64,000 bases of DNA. Source: CAMTWZ01 sp041749075. GTDB lineage: Bacteria; Bacteroidota; Rhodothermia; Balneolales; HLUCCA01. Shown piece after piece: positions 17,292-26,573 of this stretch (the stretch's first letter is position 1; each line of letters starts with the position of its first letter). A model generated the notes under the pieces. The model made no database searches. It had not been told where the DNA came from and saw nothing but the letters and a program-made list of their open reading frames with translations. The translations under genes and the position numbers were made by a program. Location of the stretch: NCBI GenBank assembly GCA_041749075.1, contig JBGTBY010000038.1, positions 62,001-126,000 of the forward strand. The letters run 5' to 3'.

Positions 17292-18179
17292 TTATATAGC
17301 GTTGAAAATCATGCGGCAGGCACCAAGAGCCGGATCGGCTTTCTTTGTGGCCCATACCGCGTCAGGACGTAACGAGTTCACAGAAGATTTAAGATGTTCG
17401 CGGAATACCGGCGCGTTGAAAAGCCCGCCGATCACAGAAATCGGGGTTTTCTCCAATCCCAAGGCTTCCGCACAGATCGAAATCTGAGTGGCTAAGCGGG
17501 ATGTGTTTTCTTTGAGGATGCCCAGGCTCACCGCATCCTTTTCTTCGGCGCCTTGAATCACCAATGGAGCCAGTTTCGATGGAACCAGATCCGTGTCATA
17601 AACTTTTTGAATGAGCACATCGCGCGAACGGATGTCGAATTCTTTGGCTAATAAAGCCGTCAGGATCGTGCTATCGCCTCCATCCAGTGCTGTGCAGATG
17701 GCGTAGAGCGATTCCTGCCCCAAGCGATATCCCCCTGCCGGATCGCCAATCAAATAGCCATAACCTCCGGCGCGTTCCCAACGGGACCCCGCACGACCCA
17801 ATACCATGCTTCCGGTTCCGGTGATCACAAGGATTCCATCCCCGTTGTTGAAGGCGTCGGCGTGGGCGATGTGGGCGTCGGATGTGACCAATATGGTCCA
17901 TTCCGGATAGATCGCATTCAAGGCATCGGTAAGTCGTTCCTGTTCAAATGTTCGGCCACCACCGGCAACACCGAGGCACAATCCGCTGATGTCCCACATG
18001 GGATGGGAGATGCGCATGGTTTCGACCAAGCGCGTGACGCCAGCCACTTGGTCTTCCAAGGGCATCATGCGGGCGTGTATGGAAGGACCGGAGTCTCTGT
18101 AAACTTCCTTCAAATGCTCATCGACGGCGATCAGGGTCGATTTCGTGCCGCCTGCATCTATCCCAAGCAGAATATTCAT
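17292..18179 (-). CDS. BadF/BadG/BcrA/BcrD-type ATPase, probable N-acetylglucosamine/N-acetylmuramic acid kinase
   Basis: A 295-residue ASKHA kinase. LLGIDAGGTKSTLIAVDE is the phosphate-1 loop, ITGTGSMVLG the phosphate-2 loop and SVIGGLF the adenosine block. BadF-family members next to NagZ usually phosphorylate amino sugars freed from peptidoglycan; that substrate is inferred from context. The start is set at ATG 18179, which overlaps the acylase stop as ATGA. A longer frame to 18281 adds 34 residues (FPSFFDHFGCGRHPDHD) unlike the family. Confidence 0.88.
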   Translation of the reverse strand: MNILLGIDAGGTKSTLIAVDEHLKEVYRDSGPSIHARMMPLEDQVAGVTRLVETMRISHPMWDISGLCLGVAGGGRTFEQERLTDALNAIYPEWTILVTSDAHIAHADAFNNGDGILVITGTGSMVLGRAGSRWERAGGYGYLIGDPAGGYRLGQESLYAICTALDGGDSTILTALLAKEFDIRSRDVLIQKVYDTDLVPSKLAPLVIQGAEEKDAVSLGILKENTSRLATQISICAEALGLEKTPISVIGGLFNAPVFREHLKSSVNSLRPDAVWATKKADPALGACRMIFNAI

Positions 18180-20542
18180 TTCGTGGTAGCAGGATGTAAG
18201 GTCATGGTCCGGATGCCGTCCGCATCCGAAATGGTCGAAGAATGATGGAAAATGCGGGTTTTGCCTGAGATCCACAACCATGTTTGGTCTCCGAAATGCG
18301 TTCCGAGTGGGTTTCCGGATTGACCGGTAGGCAAGACGCTCCGGCTGTATCGCAGATCGCTGAGGTCCACGATTCGACGAATACTGGGCCCCAAAGTCAT
18401 TTCGTAGGGGTTATGCCAATCGTACTGGCCGTTGTTCACGGTTCTTGAATGACCCGGAACGGAATAAGGTCCTTTGCTCAACACATTATTTAGCACAACC
18501 TTTAACACGCCCGATGCACCCGGGGCTTGGGCAGCTTCACGGAACAACGGCGGATCCAACGTGATCTGATGCAGGTTCTCCCATCGCCATTCCACAGGCT
18601 CAGTGCCAAAGCGAGCCACAAGATCATCCAATGTTTGCTTCATGCTGATGATGATCACCTCATCGCTCACCTGCCCTTGCTTGATGTGATGCGATATCAG
18701 TCTTGTCGGAAGATTCTGCATTCGGATGAAGTTGTCATAGGCCGCATCCCCCAACATCGGAAGGAAGGTGTTCCGCGTCAGGTTCATGAAAAAGGATTCG
18801 AAGATGCTTGCCGCCGTAGCGCTTGTGGTGAAACGGTAATCCCAGTTCAGCAGATAGGGGATGGCGGCCATGATCAGGGTGTCTTCCGATGTCTGCAGCG
18901 CGGGCAAAATCAAGGGAGTCAACTCCCGTGCGCTCACACTCAGCACATCATTCTGCAAGGCTTCGAAGTCAGCGACAGTGAACCGTTTCTTTTCCGAAAG
19001 GACTTCCGTGATGCGTTGCTGCCTGGATTCCGGCTCCCAAAACGCCGTCAAATAGGGCGCATAATCTTTCACTGGCGGATTGTTCGCATTGCTGATGAAG
19101 CCCGATGCCGGGTTGATGATCTTCGGCAAATTCGCATAAGGGATGTACCCTGTCCAGTGATCCAGCGGATCTGCGGCATTTCTCAATCGCAATGGATCGC
19201 GCCGGACCGGCTGATTTCCAATCGTGAACAGGCCGATGTTACCGGATCGATCACCATACACCATGTTCAAGCCCGGAACGCCGAATCCGGCCAAGGCATT
19301 TTGAAATTCTTGAAAGGATGTCGCCCAGTTGATACGATAGATGACCGATCCTTCATGGCTCACATCCTGCCCGCTCCAACGCAATGCGAGCAATTGTCCT
19401 TCCACCAATGGTTTGTTCGGATAAATATCATTGATGATGGGACCGAATTCGGTCATCCGGATCTCCAATGCCTCTTGGCGACCTTCTTTCGTTTTGATGA
19501 GTTCACGGATGTAAGTGAACGATGTCATCGAGTCGCTCAGGTATTGGCTTCGATCCACCGGATTCACATCGATCTGGAAAAAATCGGTGTTGTCCGCCAT
19601 GAGACTCGTGAAACTCCAACCTAGCTCATCATTCTGACCCAATACCACAAACGGTGCCCCTGCGATGGTCGCACCGGCCACATTCTTGCCGTTCAGGTTC
19701 ATATGGATTTCATACCAGAAGCCGGGCATGTCGAGGCCGAGATGCGGATCACCAGCCAGCAAAGGATATCCGGTCTGTGATTTGGATCCATCCACCACCC
19801 AAGCATTGCTGCCGACTCCGGTTCCTTTGTTGTTCATGATGGATCGGATGTTCAACTCCGTATCCAGAAACGATAAAAGGGTGCTGTCTTGGCTGGTGGG
19901 TCCGCTGCGAGGCCATTCGGGGATGAGGGCGTTCAGCTGGTCTTCAGGAAGGCGATTCTCCAAATACCCCAACATCACTTTGCTCCACCATCCCACATTC
20001 AATTCCCATCCCATTAAACGTGTGACTCCGATACTATGCGCCGGGGTCCATTCCCAAGGGGTGATTCCGGTCAAGGAATATTCGATGGGAAGCTGATTGC
20101 CGGCTTTCGTGATGTATTGATTGATGCCATCGCTGTAGGCTTGATAGATTTTCATCTGCTCGGCGCTGGTTTCGGCTTCGATTTGTTTGGCCGTGCGCAT
20201 GAATCCCATGGTGCGGTTGAATCGATCAATGGGAAGGGCGTCTTCCCCGAAAAACTCAGCGAACCGGCCTTCCAACACCAGTTGTTGAAGGGTCAACTGC
20301 CAGAGGCGATCCTGCGCATGCACATAACCGACCGCGAAATACAGGTCTTCCTCATTGGTGGCGAAGATGTGCGGAACCCCATAGTCATCCCAATAGATGG
20401 TGACGGATTCGTTCAATCCGGGCAGCTCCAATGTAGCCTCGTATTCGGGTTGCGGACGCACGATGGTCCAGTAGTAAGCCAATCCGATTACGCCGAAAAG
20501 GAGGATGGCGAAAAAGGCGATGTAACGGAAAAACTGTTTCAT
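18176..20542 (-). CDS. Penicillin acylase family (Ntn-hydrolase) protein
   Basis: 788 residues from the preferred ATG at 20542; an in-frame ATG at 20572 would add MSLKFKVFRL in front. A signal anchor (MKQFFRYIAFFAILLFGVIGLAYYW) is followed by the A chain, a spacer and the B chain. The nucleophile serine is in GTGVGSNAWVV (Ser245 from the preferred start), where autoprocessing would cut. GDPHLGLDMPGFWYE and GAPFVVLGQNDELGWSFT are conserved B-chain blocks. Members cleave amide bonds in acylated amines, including quorum signals and amidated peptides; the substrate is not known. First gene of the cluster, 41 bases from the divergent lysA start. Confidence 0.9.
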   Translation of the reverse strand: MKQFFRYIAFFAILLFGVIGLAYYWTIVRPQPEYEATLELPGLNESVTIYWDDYGVPHIFATNEEDLYFAVGYVHAQDRLWQLTLQQLVLEGRFAEFFGEDALPIDRFNRTMGFMRTAKQIEAETSAEQMKIYQAYSDGINQYITKAGNQLPIEYSLTGITPWEWTPAHSIGVTRLMGWELNVGWWSKVMLGYLENRLPEDQLNALIPEWPRSGPTSQDSTLLSFLDTELNIRSIMNNKGTGVGSNAWVVDGSKSQTGYPLLAGDPHLGLDMPGFWYEIHMNLNGKNVAGATIAGAPFVVLGQNDELGWSFTSLMADNTDFFQIDVNPVDRSQYLSDSMTSFTYIRELIKTKEGRQEALEIRMTEFGPIINDIYPNKPLVEGQLLALRWSGQDVSHEGSVIYRINWATSFQEFQNALAGFGVPGLNMVYGDRSGNIGLFTIGNQPVRRDPLRLRNAADPLDHWTGYIPYANLPKIINPASGFISNANNPPVKDYAPYLTAFWEPESRQQRITEVLSEKKRFTVADFEALQNDVLSVSARELTPLILPALQTSEDTLIMAAIPYLLNWDYRFTTSATAASIFESFFMNLTRNTFLPMLGDAAYDNFIRMQNLPTRLISHHIKQGQVSDEVIIISMKQTLDDLVARFGTEPVEWRWENLHQITLDPPLFREAAQAPGASGVLKVVLNNVLSKGPYSVPGHSRTVNNGQYDWHNPYEMTLGPSIRRIVDLSDLRYSRSVLPTGQSGNPLGTHFGDQTWLWISGKTRIFHHSSTISDADGIRTMTLHPATTK

Positions 20543-20583
20543 GAGGCGAAAAACCTTAAATTTTAGACTCAAATTTACACAGC

Positions 20584-21813
20584 TTGCACCCCGTGTCCGA
20601 ACTCAAACTTTTTCCTTCGCCCGACTTTCTACTTTCTCTCGCCTCTTCCCATGGAACTCCACTCTATGTGTATGATGAAGCCCGCATCCGCGCACGCTGC
20701 CGCCGACTGAAAGCCGCCTTCCAAGACCTGCCTGTCCAACTGCTCTATGCGGTGAAGGCGAACGACAATCCGCATATCCTGAGCATCATAAAGGAAGAAG
20801 GATTCGGGTTCGACACCGTCAGTTTTGAGGAAGCCTTGCTTGGTTTGGCCGTCGGTGTGAAGGCGCGCGACATCTTTTATACCGAGAATAACATGACGGA
20901 TGAGGAGATGCACGAGGCAATCGGATCGGGCGTTTATTTGAACATCGGGTCGTATTCCAGGCTCGAAGCCTTTTGCAAAGCCGGCGGACAAGAATGCAGC
21001 ATCCGAGTGAATCCGGCGATTGGTGACGGACATCATGCGAAAGTGGATACCGGCAATCGTGATTCAAAATTCGGAATTCGGTTGGATCTGATTCCGGAAG
21101 CCGTGGCCATGGCGAAAAAGCATCATGTCCGCATCAATGGGCTGCATCTTCATATCGGAAGCGGCATCAAGAAGCCGGATAATCTGATTGCGGCGATGAA
21201 AACGCTGATGTCGGTCGGCGATTCCCTTCCTGATCTGGAAAAGATGAACTTCGGCGGTGGCTTTCCGATCCCATATCATGATGGGGAGGCGGAATTCAAC
21301 ATCGAACAGTTCGCCAAGAAATCGGCAGAGATCTTCGCAGGCAGAAAACTGACCTATGTGTTTGAGCCGGGACGATGGATTGTGGGTCCGGCAGGACTAC
21401 TACTAACGACCGTGAATACGGTGAAAGACCAGGGGCGCATCACGTTTTTAGGTACGGACACGGGGTTCAATCATTTGCTTCGGCCCGCCCTATACGAGGC
21501 GTGGCACGAGGTGAAGAACGTCACCCGGAGCGGCGCGTCGGCAGACCAGGTCTATACCATTGCCGGCAACATCTGCGAAACCGGTGATATCTTGGCGGAA
21601 GACCGCAACCTCCCGAAAACCGAGATTGGCGATCTCTTGGCCTTATGCGATACGGGCGCTTATGGGATGACGATGGCATCGGGATACAATCGGCGTCCGC
21701 TGCCGGCCGAGATATTGATTGGGGAAGGGGGCGTGGCGAGGGTGGTGCGGCCCCGGAAATCCGCACAACAAACTGTGAACGATTTTCTAACCGAAACCGG
21801 AGTGAACTCATGA
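20584..21813 (+). CDS. lysA: Diaminopimelate decarboxylase
   Basis: PLP-dependent last step of lysine synthesis: meso-diaminopimelate to lysine and CO2. The PLP lysine is Lys58 in LLYAVKANDN. Other family blocks are LHLHIGSGI, NFGGGFPIPY (phosphate-binding glycines), EPGRWIVGPAG, the CETGDIL cysteine and GAYGMTMASGYNRRPLPAE. The 409-residue length is normal. The frame opens with TTG at 20584; a GTG 9 bases further in (20593) is an equal candidate start. It overlaps the next gene by 4 bases. It also uses the cell-wall amino acid diaminopimelate, beside a wall-recycling cluster on the other strand. Confidence 0.95.
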   Translation: MHPVSELKLFPSPDFLLSLASSHGTPLYVYDEARIRARCRRLKAAFQDLPVQLLYAVKANDNPHILSIIKEEGFGFDTVSFEEALLGLAVGVKARDIFYTENNMTDEEMHEAIGSGVYLNIGSYSRLEAFCKAGGQECSIRVNPAIGDGHHAKVDTGNRDSKFGIRLDLIPEAVAMAKKHHVRINGLHLHIGSGIKKPDNLIAAMKTLMSVGDSLPDLEKMNFGGGFPIPYHDGEAEFNIEQFAKKSAEIFAGRKLTYVFEPGRWIVGPAGLLLTTVNTVKDQGRITFLGTDTGFNHLLRPALYEAWHEVKNVTRSGASADQVYTIAGNICETGDILAEDRNLPKTEIGDLLALCDTGAYGMTMASGYNRRPLPAEILIGEGGVARVVRPRKSAQQTVNDFLTETGVNS

Positions 21814-22670
21814 AACGCATCGAACATATCGCCGTCGTGGGCGGCGGAACCATGGGAAACGGCATCGCGCATGTAGCGGCTCAAAACGGATTCCGCACGA
21901 CGCTCATTGACATCAACCAAGCTGTTCTCGATAAAGCGAAAGCGACGATCGATAAGAATCTGGGTCGATTGGTCACGAAGGAAAAGATCACTGCCGAGCA
22001 CCATCAGCAAACACTGGCGCGACTCACCTTCGCCACGGATCTCGCTTCGGCGGTTTCGGATGCGGACTTGGTCGTTGAAGCCGTGAATGAAAGCGTGGAT
22101 CTGAAGAACAAGATTTTCAGGACATTGGACGAATCCGCGCCCGCTCATGCGATTCTGGCAAGCAATACCTCATCCATTTCGATCACGAAGATCGCGAATG
22201 CCACGAAACGTCCGGAGCAAGTGATCGGGATGCACTTTTTCAATCCCGTTCCGATGATGAAGCTCGTGGAGGTCGTGAAAGGATATAAGACCTCGGACGC
22301 GGTTGCCGAAACCATCCGCGACCTATCCGTGAAACTGGGCAAAGAACCGGTCTTGGTGAATGATTATCCGGGATTTGTGTCCAACCGTGTTCTGATGCCG
22401 ATGATCAACGAAGCCATTTATTGCGTGTATGAAGGCGTTGCCACGCCCGAAGCCGTCGACAGTGTGATGAAGCTCGGAATGGCGCATCCGATGGGACCGT
22501 TGCGCTTGGCCGATTTCATCGGGTTGGATGTCTGCCTCGCCATTCTGAATGTCTTGTATGATGGATTCAAAGATCCGAAGTATCGCCCATGTCCGCTGCT
22601 CGTCCAAATGGTGGATGCGGGCGTGCTGGGGGATAAAGTGGGGCGGGGATTCTACTCGAGCGCTACTTAG
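21810..22670 (+). CDS. 3-hydroxyacyl-CoA (3-hydroxybutyryl-CoA) dehydrogenase
   Basis: NAD-dependent oxidation or reduction of 3-hydroxyacyl-CoA, 286 residues. Rossmann motif VVGGGTMGNGIAHVAAQNG near the N-terminus, an SNTSSISIT loop and the catalytic HFFNPVPMMKLVEVV with His142 mark the family; YPGFVSNRVLMPMINEA is the C-terminal dimer domain. The start at 21810 overlaps the lysA stop (ATGA) and precedes a much longer spurious in-frame extension back to 21645 inside lysA. It could serve fatty acid degradation or butyrate-type metabolism; no partner genes are nearby. Confidence 0.93.
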   Translation: MKRIEHIAVVGGGTMGNGIAHVAAQNGFRTTLIDINQAVLDKAKATIDKNLGRLVTKEKITAEHHQQTLARLTFATDLASAVSDADLVVEAVNESVDLKNKIFRTLDESAPAHAILASNTSSISITKIANATKRPEQVIGMHFFNPVPMMKLVEVVKGYKTSDAVAETIRDLSVKLGKEPVLVNDYPGFVSNRVLMPMINEAIYCVYEGVATPEAVDSVMKLGMAHPMGPLRLADFIGLDVCLAILNVLYDGFKDPKYRPCPLLVQMVDAGVLGDKVGRGFYSSAT

Positions 22671-22674
22671 AGGC

Positions 22675-22920
22675 TCTAGAATTTTAAATGATAAATTTTA
22701 AATGTTGGTACTTCGAGGTTGCACGGCGCTTCAAAACAAATAATCAATTTTAAATTTGAAATTTTAAATGATAGAAGATCCAGATAGCGCGGAATTTCCG
22801 GATTCTTTTAGGACTCACTTAATTTAAAATTTAACATCTAAAATTAATGTACCTCGATAATTCGCCCGATTTAGAAGCATCGCACACATCATTTAAAATT
22901 TACAATTTAAAATTACCCCA
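22675..22920. repeat. Intergenic heptamer-word repeat cluster (R1), MITE-like
   Basis: Most of the ~300-base gap between the dehydrogenase and ltaE. Words of the type AATTTTAAATG and its complement CATTTAAAATT recur at about 22680-22703, 22740-22770, 22821-22845 and 22890-22916, in both orientations. They enclose a segment with GAGGTTGCACGGCG, which resembles GGTTGCGCGGCG in the copy at 33081. No ORF, tRNA or clear terminator seen. Confidence 0.75.
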
Positions 22921-22974
22921 ACTTTTTAACGTCTATTGATCCGGTTCAAAACCGAAGTTTATAAGGGATAAGAA

Positions 22975-23979
22975 ATGATCGATCTCCGCTCCGATACTGT
23001 CACAAAACCAACACCGGGAATGCTTCAGGCCATGATGTCGGCTGAGGTTGGGGATGACGTGTTCAAAGAAGACCCGACGGTGAATGCCTTGCAGGAGCGG
23101 GTGGCGGCGATGTTCGGGTTCGAGGCGGGATTATTTGTGCCATCTGGAGTGATGGGAAACCAGTTGTGTGTGAATCTGCTCACGAAACCCGGCGATGAAA
23201 TCTTGCTCGACAAGACAGCCCACATCTTCAATTATGAGAGCGCCGCGGCGCCGGTGTTGTCGGGTGTGCAATTGCATACGGTGAGCGGTCCGCAGGGAAT
23301 TCTTACTCCGGAAATTCTGGAAACCGGATTTCGTGCCCATAACGATTGGGATCCAAGAACCTCGGTCATCGCCCTTGAGAACACGACGAACAAAGGTGGC
23401 GGGGCGTATTACACGAAAGAAAATCTGCTATCGATACGTAAATTGGCGGATGCCAAAGGTGTGGCCGTGCATATCGATGGGGCGCGGATATGGAATGCGA
23501 TGGTGGCTTCGGGCATCGAGCCGGCTTTTTTCGGAACCGTTGCCGATACGATGTCTGTCTGTTTCAGCAAGGCGCTCGGGGCGCCGGTGGGGTCGATGGT
23601 GTTGTGCGGGAAGGACAGAATCCGCGACGCATACCGCCGTAGGAAGCAGTGGGGAGGGGGGATGCGTCAGATCGGACTCTTGGCTGCCGCCGCGGATTAT
23701 GCGCTCGACCATCATCTTAAGTTGCTGGCTGAGGATCATCGTCGGGCGAAAGAGCTGGCCGTGGCGCTGAGCAAGCATGCGGAGTATACCGTGGATCCGG
23801 ATTCGGTAAAGACCAATATCGTGTTGTTTGACGTGAACGATGGGGACGTGGCCGGCCAATTGGCGCGGTTTAAGGAGAGGGGCGTGGCGATGGTGGGGTT
23901 TGGTCCGAAAACCATCCGCGCCGTGTTTCATTTCCAGGTAGAGGATGGGGATTTGGAGAGAGTGATCAGAGGTCTGTGA
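22975..23979 (+). CDS. ltaE: Low-specificity L-threonine aldolase
   Basis: PLP enzyme splitting L-threonine (or allo-threonine) into glycine and acetaldehyde; 334 residues. It begins with the family's IDLRSDTVTKPTPGMLQAM block. The PLP lysine is Lys199 in SVCFSKALGAPVGS, and the aspartate of AVHIDGARIWNA contacts the cofactor nitrogen. An AAGGGA sequence about 8 bases upstream of ATG 22975 fits a ribosome-binding site. It stands alone, between two repeat-filled gaps. Confidence 0.94.
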   Translation: MIDLRSDTVTKPTPGMLQAMMSAEVGDDVFKEDPTVNALQERVAAMFGFEAGLFVPSGVMGNQLCVNLLTKPGDEILLDKTAHIFNYESAAAPVLSGVQLHTVSGPQGILTPEILETGFRAHNDWDPRTSVIALENTTNKGGGAYYTKENLLSIRKLADAKGVAVHIDGARIWNAMVASGIEPAFFGTVADTMSVCFSKALGAPVGSMVLCGKDRIRDAYRRRKQWGGGMRQIGLLAAAADYALDHHLKLLAEDHRRAKELAVALSKHAEYTVDPDSVKTNIVLFDVNDGDVAGQLARFKERGVAMVGFGPKTIRAVFHFQVEDGDLERVIRGL

Positions 23980-24101
23980 TCGGTTATTTGATAGAAGTAA
24001 CATGTCACTTGCGGACAGTTGTACTTATTGCACTGTCAAATATCCATAACATTATATCAATCAATAAGATACCGCAAGAAATCGTTACGTAATTTCTCTG
24101 T

Positions 24102-24160
24102 GGAATCTGTGGAATGCGGGTCCTTCGCTGCGGGCTGCGCCCTGCGCTCAGGATGACAAG
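24102..24160. repeat. Dispersed palindromic repeat of the TCCTTCGCTGCG...CTCAGGATGACA type
   Basis: The stretch reads GGTCCTTCGCTGCG, then GGCTGCGCCCT, then GCGCTCAGGATGACA. The outer parts match a short element seen between genes in many unrelated bacteria (reverse form TGAGCGCAGCGAAGGA). Here an extra GC-rich inner palindrome splits it. It is preceded by a doubled GGAATCTGT/GGAATGCG. Only one copy is present in the window. Confidence 0.5.
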
Positions 24161-24179
24161 TTATTGCTTTAAATAAATT

Positions 24180-24240
24180 GGCGGCATAACCATTTCCTAA
24201 GTGCACTGGGGATTTTGTTATGCCGCCTCTTCTTTTTTTA
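24180..24240 (+). terminator. Candidate terminator or structured element
   Basis: GGCGGCATAAC (24180-24190) pairs perfectly with GTTATGCCGCC (24217-24227) across a 26-base loop, followed by TCTTCTTTTTTTA. The loop is long for a terminator and the nearest plus-strand gene ends 200 bases upstream, so it may instead be a small-RNA end or a repeat. Confidence 0.45.
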
Positions 24241-24310
24241 TAGATGCGGTTGTTCTCCTGTATATTCGAACGATCCGCACTTATTTCCAATTATTTTGCT
24301 ACTGAATCCA

Positions 24311-25084
24311 ATGGCAAACCCCTCAACTCGCACACCGTTTTTTGGATTACTTCTCATTCTCATTTCGATTGGTTGTGCTCCAAAAGTCAATACGCTAGAA
24401 TTGAATCCTGATGTTACGTTTCCGATGCGTGGCAGTGGTTCAGAGAACGAGTTGGAGCACTTTTTTCCACTTCCAGAAGACACCACGGGGATTGGTGCCA
24501 TTTTTGTCGCAAGAGTCACAAAGACATTCGATTTTAGCAAATCGTCAAGCTCAGATCTTGGGTACGGCCTTTTCCGCATGCGTGCCGGATATTTTCAAGC
24601 CAACCACTACAGAGTAGAGACCCCGAAATGCACAAGGTCCAATAATCCTTGTGAGGTTGTGCTTGGATTGTTCAGGACAAAAGAAACCTTCATACCTAGT
24701 CGGGACACAACTCTTTCGAACGCGTACATCATTTTTGGTCCCAAAGTCTCTGTCAATTCAAGCTACTTGAGCTTCACCCTCGACAGTTTGCAGATTGAGC
24801 TGGATCCATTTAAATATTGGATGTTCAGAAACACCCGGTTGCGCCCAATGGTGTTGAACAGTGGCGGAAATCTAATGGGGACCACGATTACCCTCGGCAC
24901 CAAGAGTCAACCCGTACAGTATCTTCAAGTTGCCGGTACTGGCGCTCGACCGGGTATTTCACCTACAGGAGGTGTTGGAGTGAGCATCAGTAGAGGATCG
25001 TTTCAACCCGTCTCGCAAGAATTAGCGATTTATCTTCTTCAATTGTTGGAGAGGCAGGTCGAACCTGTGGTCTCAGTCGACTGA
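24311..25084 (+). CDS. Hypothetical lipoprotein
   Basis: 257-residue exported protein, not recognised. N-terminal FFGLLLILISIGCAPK has a lipobox with Cys at residue 20, so it should be lipid-anchored. The body is beta-rich with no repeat, and it contains two cysteines (KCTRSNNPCEV) that could form a disulphide. ATG 24311 is chosen because it directly precedes the signal sequence; the longer frame from 24215 reads through the hairpin upstream. The following SIMPL-domain gene begins 21 bases later and may be co-transcribed. Confidence 0.75.
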   Translation: MANPSTRTPFFGLLLILISIGCAPKVNTLELNPDVTFPMRGSGSENELEHFFPLPEDTTGIGAIFVARVTKTFDFSKSSSSDLGYGLFRMRAGYFQANHYRVETPKCTRSNNPCEVVLGLFRTKETFIPSRDTTLSNAYIIFGPKVSVNSSYLSFTLDSLQIELDPFKYWMFRNTRLRPMVLNSGGNLMGTTITLGTKSQPVQYLQVAGTGARPGISPTGGVGVSISRGSFQPVSQELAIYLLQLLERQVEPVVSVD

Positions 25085-25105
25085 AAACTGCCTTACATTG
25101 GAGGC

Positions 25106-25828
25106 ATGAACTCTCAAACCTGGTCCGCTCTCATCCTCGCCCTCGGGCTCATCCTTGCCGCGTCGGTCATCGCACTCACCTGGCGCTCGAATAAACTGAC
25201 GGACCAGACCATCACGGTCACAGGGTCCGCATCCACCACGTTCCGAAGCGATCTCGGCGTGTTGAGGGTCAGCATCAACGCGACAGGACCGACCGCGAGC
25301 GACGCCTATGGCCGCCTCCGCAGCAGAGTCCCCATCCTCAAAGGGTATTTGACTGAGAAAGGGATTGCTCCTGATGCGATTTCAGAGTCTCCGATGTCGT
25401 CTTATGCTCGCGAAGAGTATTCGAACAACGGCATGCCGACGGGCCAAATCCTATTTCATAGCTATTCGCAGCGGTTTGAGATCCAATCAACGGATGTGGA
25501 GCAGATCCACGCACTGGCGCTGTCCATCGCCTCTTTGGTGGAACAAGGTGTGGATGTGTCGGTCGAATCGCCGGAATATCATTTTTCCGGACTTGATAGT
25601 CTTCGCATCATGATCCAAGCCGAAGCCGCTGCGAATGCCACGGAACGAGCCAAAGCCATCGTGGAAGCGACCGGACGTGATATCGGTCCGCTGACCGGTG
25701 CGCGGATGGGGGTTCTTCAAATCACCCCGGTCTTATCGAACACCGTCTCGGATTACGGAATGAACGACCTGAGCTCCATCGAGAAGAAAATCATCGCGGT
25801 CGTAAGCGCGACATATAGAATTTATTGA
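25106..25828 (+). CDS. SIMPL-domain (DUF541) envelope protein
   Basis: 240 residues: an N-terminal membrane segment (about 8-25), then ITVTGSASTTFRSDLGVLRVSINATGP, typical of SIMPL proteins. Next come the expected alternation of strands and helices and a C-terminal NDLSSIEKKIIAVVSATYRI. Proteins of this family (YggE, BP26) sit in the periplasm or outer envelope and form ring-like oligomers; their function is poorly known. GGAGG lies only one base before the ATG, too close to be a normal ribosome-binding site. Confidence 0.9.
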   Translation: MNSQTWSALILALGLILAASVIALTWRSNKLTDQTITVTGSASTTFRSDLGVLRVSINATGPTASDAYGRLRSRVPILKGYLTEKGIAPDAISESPMSSYAREEYSNNGMPTGQILFHSYSQRFEIQSTDVEQIHALALSIASLVEQGVDVSVESPEYHFSGLDSLRIMIQAEAAANATERAKAIVEATGRDIGPLTGARMGVLQITPVLSNTVSDYGMNDLSSIEKKIIAVVSATYRIY

Positions 25829-25891
25829 TTAGATCACTGATTATGTCCTTTCAAAAAATCGTTGTAAGAGGAGTATTTTAGGACAACTGCA

Positions 25892-26476
25892 ATGGTATTA
25901 GATCTCAAAATAAGATTTGCATTATCAAACCTGATCTTTGCTCTGAAGTACAGAGTCTCTAGAAAAGTATACCTAATAGCATTAGTATTTCTAACAGTGT
26001 TATTTTGGTTTGTATTCCTTAAGCCAATAAGAAATGATGGGAATATGTACATTGATTACTGGCTTGACTTTGAAAACGATTCTTACGCGTTATTCTTATT
26101 CGAAAAGTATACTATTTACGACTTAATAGAACCAAAGTACTTATTCGGAATTACTTCCAACGATCGTTCTGAATTCTATCAACTACTTGACAGTCTGGAA
26201 TTCTTTAAATTAGACATAGATAAGTACTCTGTTGTTAGTCATTATGCTGTGGGAACAGACACTTTAGCTTTTTTAACTGGTTTAGATGTGGCGAGCCAGA
26301 TATATGTGCATTTAGATAATATTAAAGTGAATGATTTCTTTAGAAAGGATGCTCTTGTTAATATCAATATGACAGGAGACTATTATTCTATGACCGTACA
26401 TGATTATCAAGATAACTTTGATATATTTATTAAAATAGAGTCAGGATATGTAACTACATACTCTTTAAGATTGTAA
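25892..26476 (+). CDS. Hypothetical membrane-anchored protein in AT-rich insert
   Basis: 194 residues, not recognised. One transmembrane helix near the N-terminus (VYLIALVFLTVLFWFVFL, about 30-47) after a basic start. The remainder has many Tyr, Asp and Phe residues (LDFENDSYALFLFEKYTIYDLIEPKYLFG) and no cysteine motif. The likely topology is N-in with an exported domain. Codon use is unlike the flanking genes. It is followed 97 bases later by the DUF2971 gene in the same orientation, and the two may form an acquired pair. Confidence 0.7.
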   Translation: MVLDLKIRFALSNLIFALKYRVSRKVYLIALVFLTVLFWFVFLKPIRNDGNMYIDYWLDFENDSYALFLFEKYTIYDLIEPKYLFGITSNDRSEFYQLLDSLEFFKLDIDKYSVVSHYAVGTDTLAFLTGLDVASQIYVHLDNIKVNDFFRKDALVNINMTGDYYSMTVHDYQDNFDIFIKIESGYVTTYSLRL

Positions 26477-26573
26477 GATTGTTATACTATCTATTGTTGA
26501 TAATAAGTACATCAATATGCAAAAATTGTGGATGCTATAGTAATATATAAACATAATCTGGAGAGTAGCTTCA

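Larger units (their letters stand above)
23980..24310. other. 331-base non-coding gap with two palindromic elements
   Basis: Contains an interspersed repeat at 24102-24160 and an 11-bp hairpin with T-rich tail at 24180-24240, both listed separately. The frame running into the lipoprotein gene from 24215 starts inside the hairpin and is not believed. Nothing else recognised. Confidence 0.5.

Noticed and set aside
18527..19624. 365-residue plus-strand ORF
   Set aside because: It lies wholly opposite the penicillin acylase gene, whose motifs are clear; composition is that of a shadow frame.
21645..21809. N-terminal extension of the 3-hydroxyacyl-CoA dehydrogenase
   Set aside because: Overlaps lysA; the Rossmann start MKRIEHIAVVGGG is at 21810.
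24180..24240. Riboswitch or known small RNA
   Set aside because: Only a single long-loop hairpin with a T-rich tail; no conserved motif recognised.
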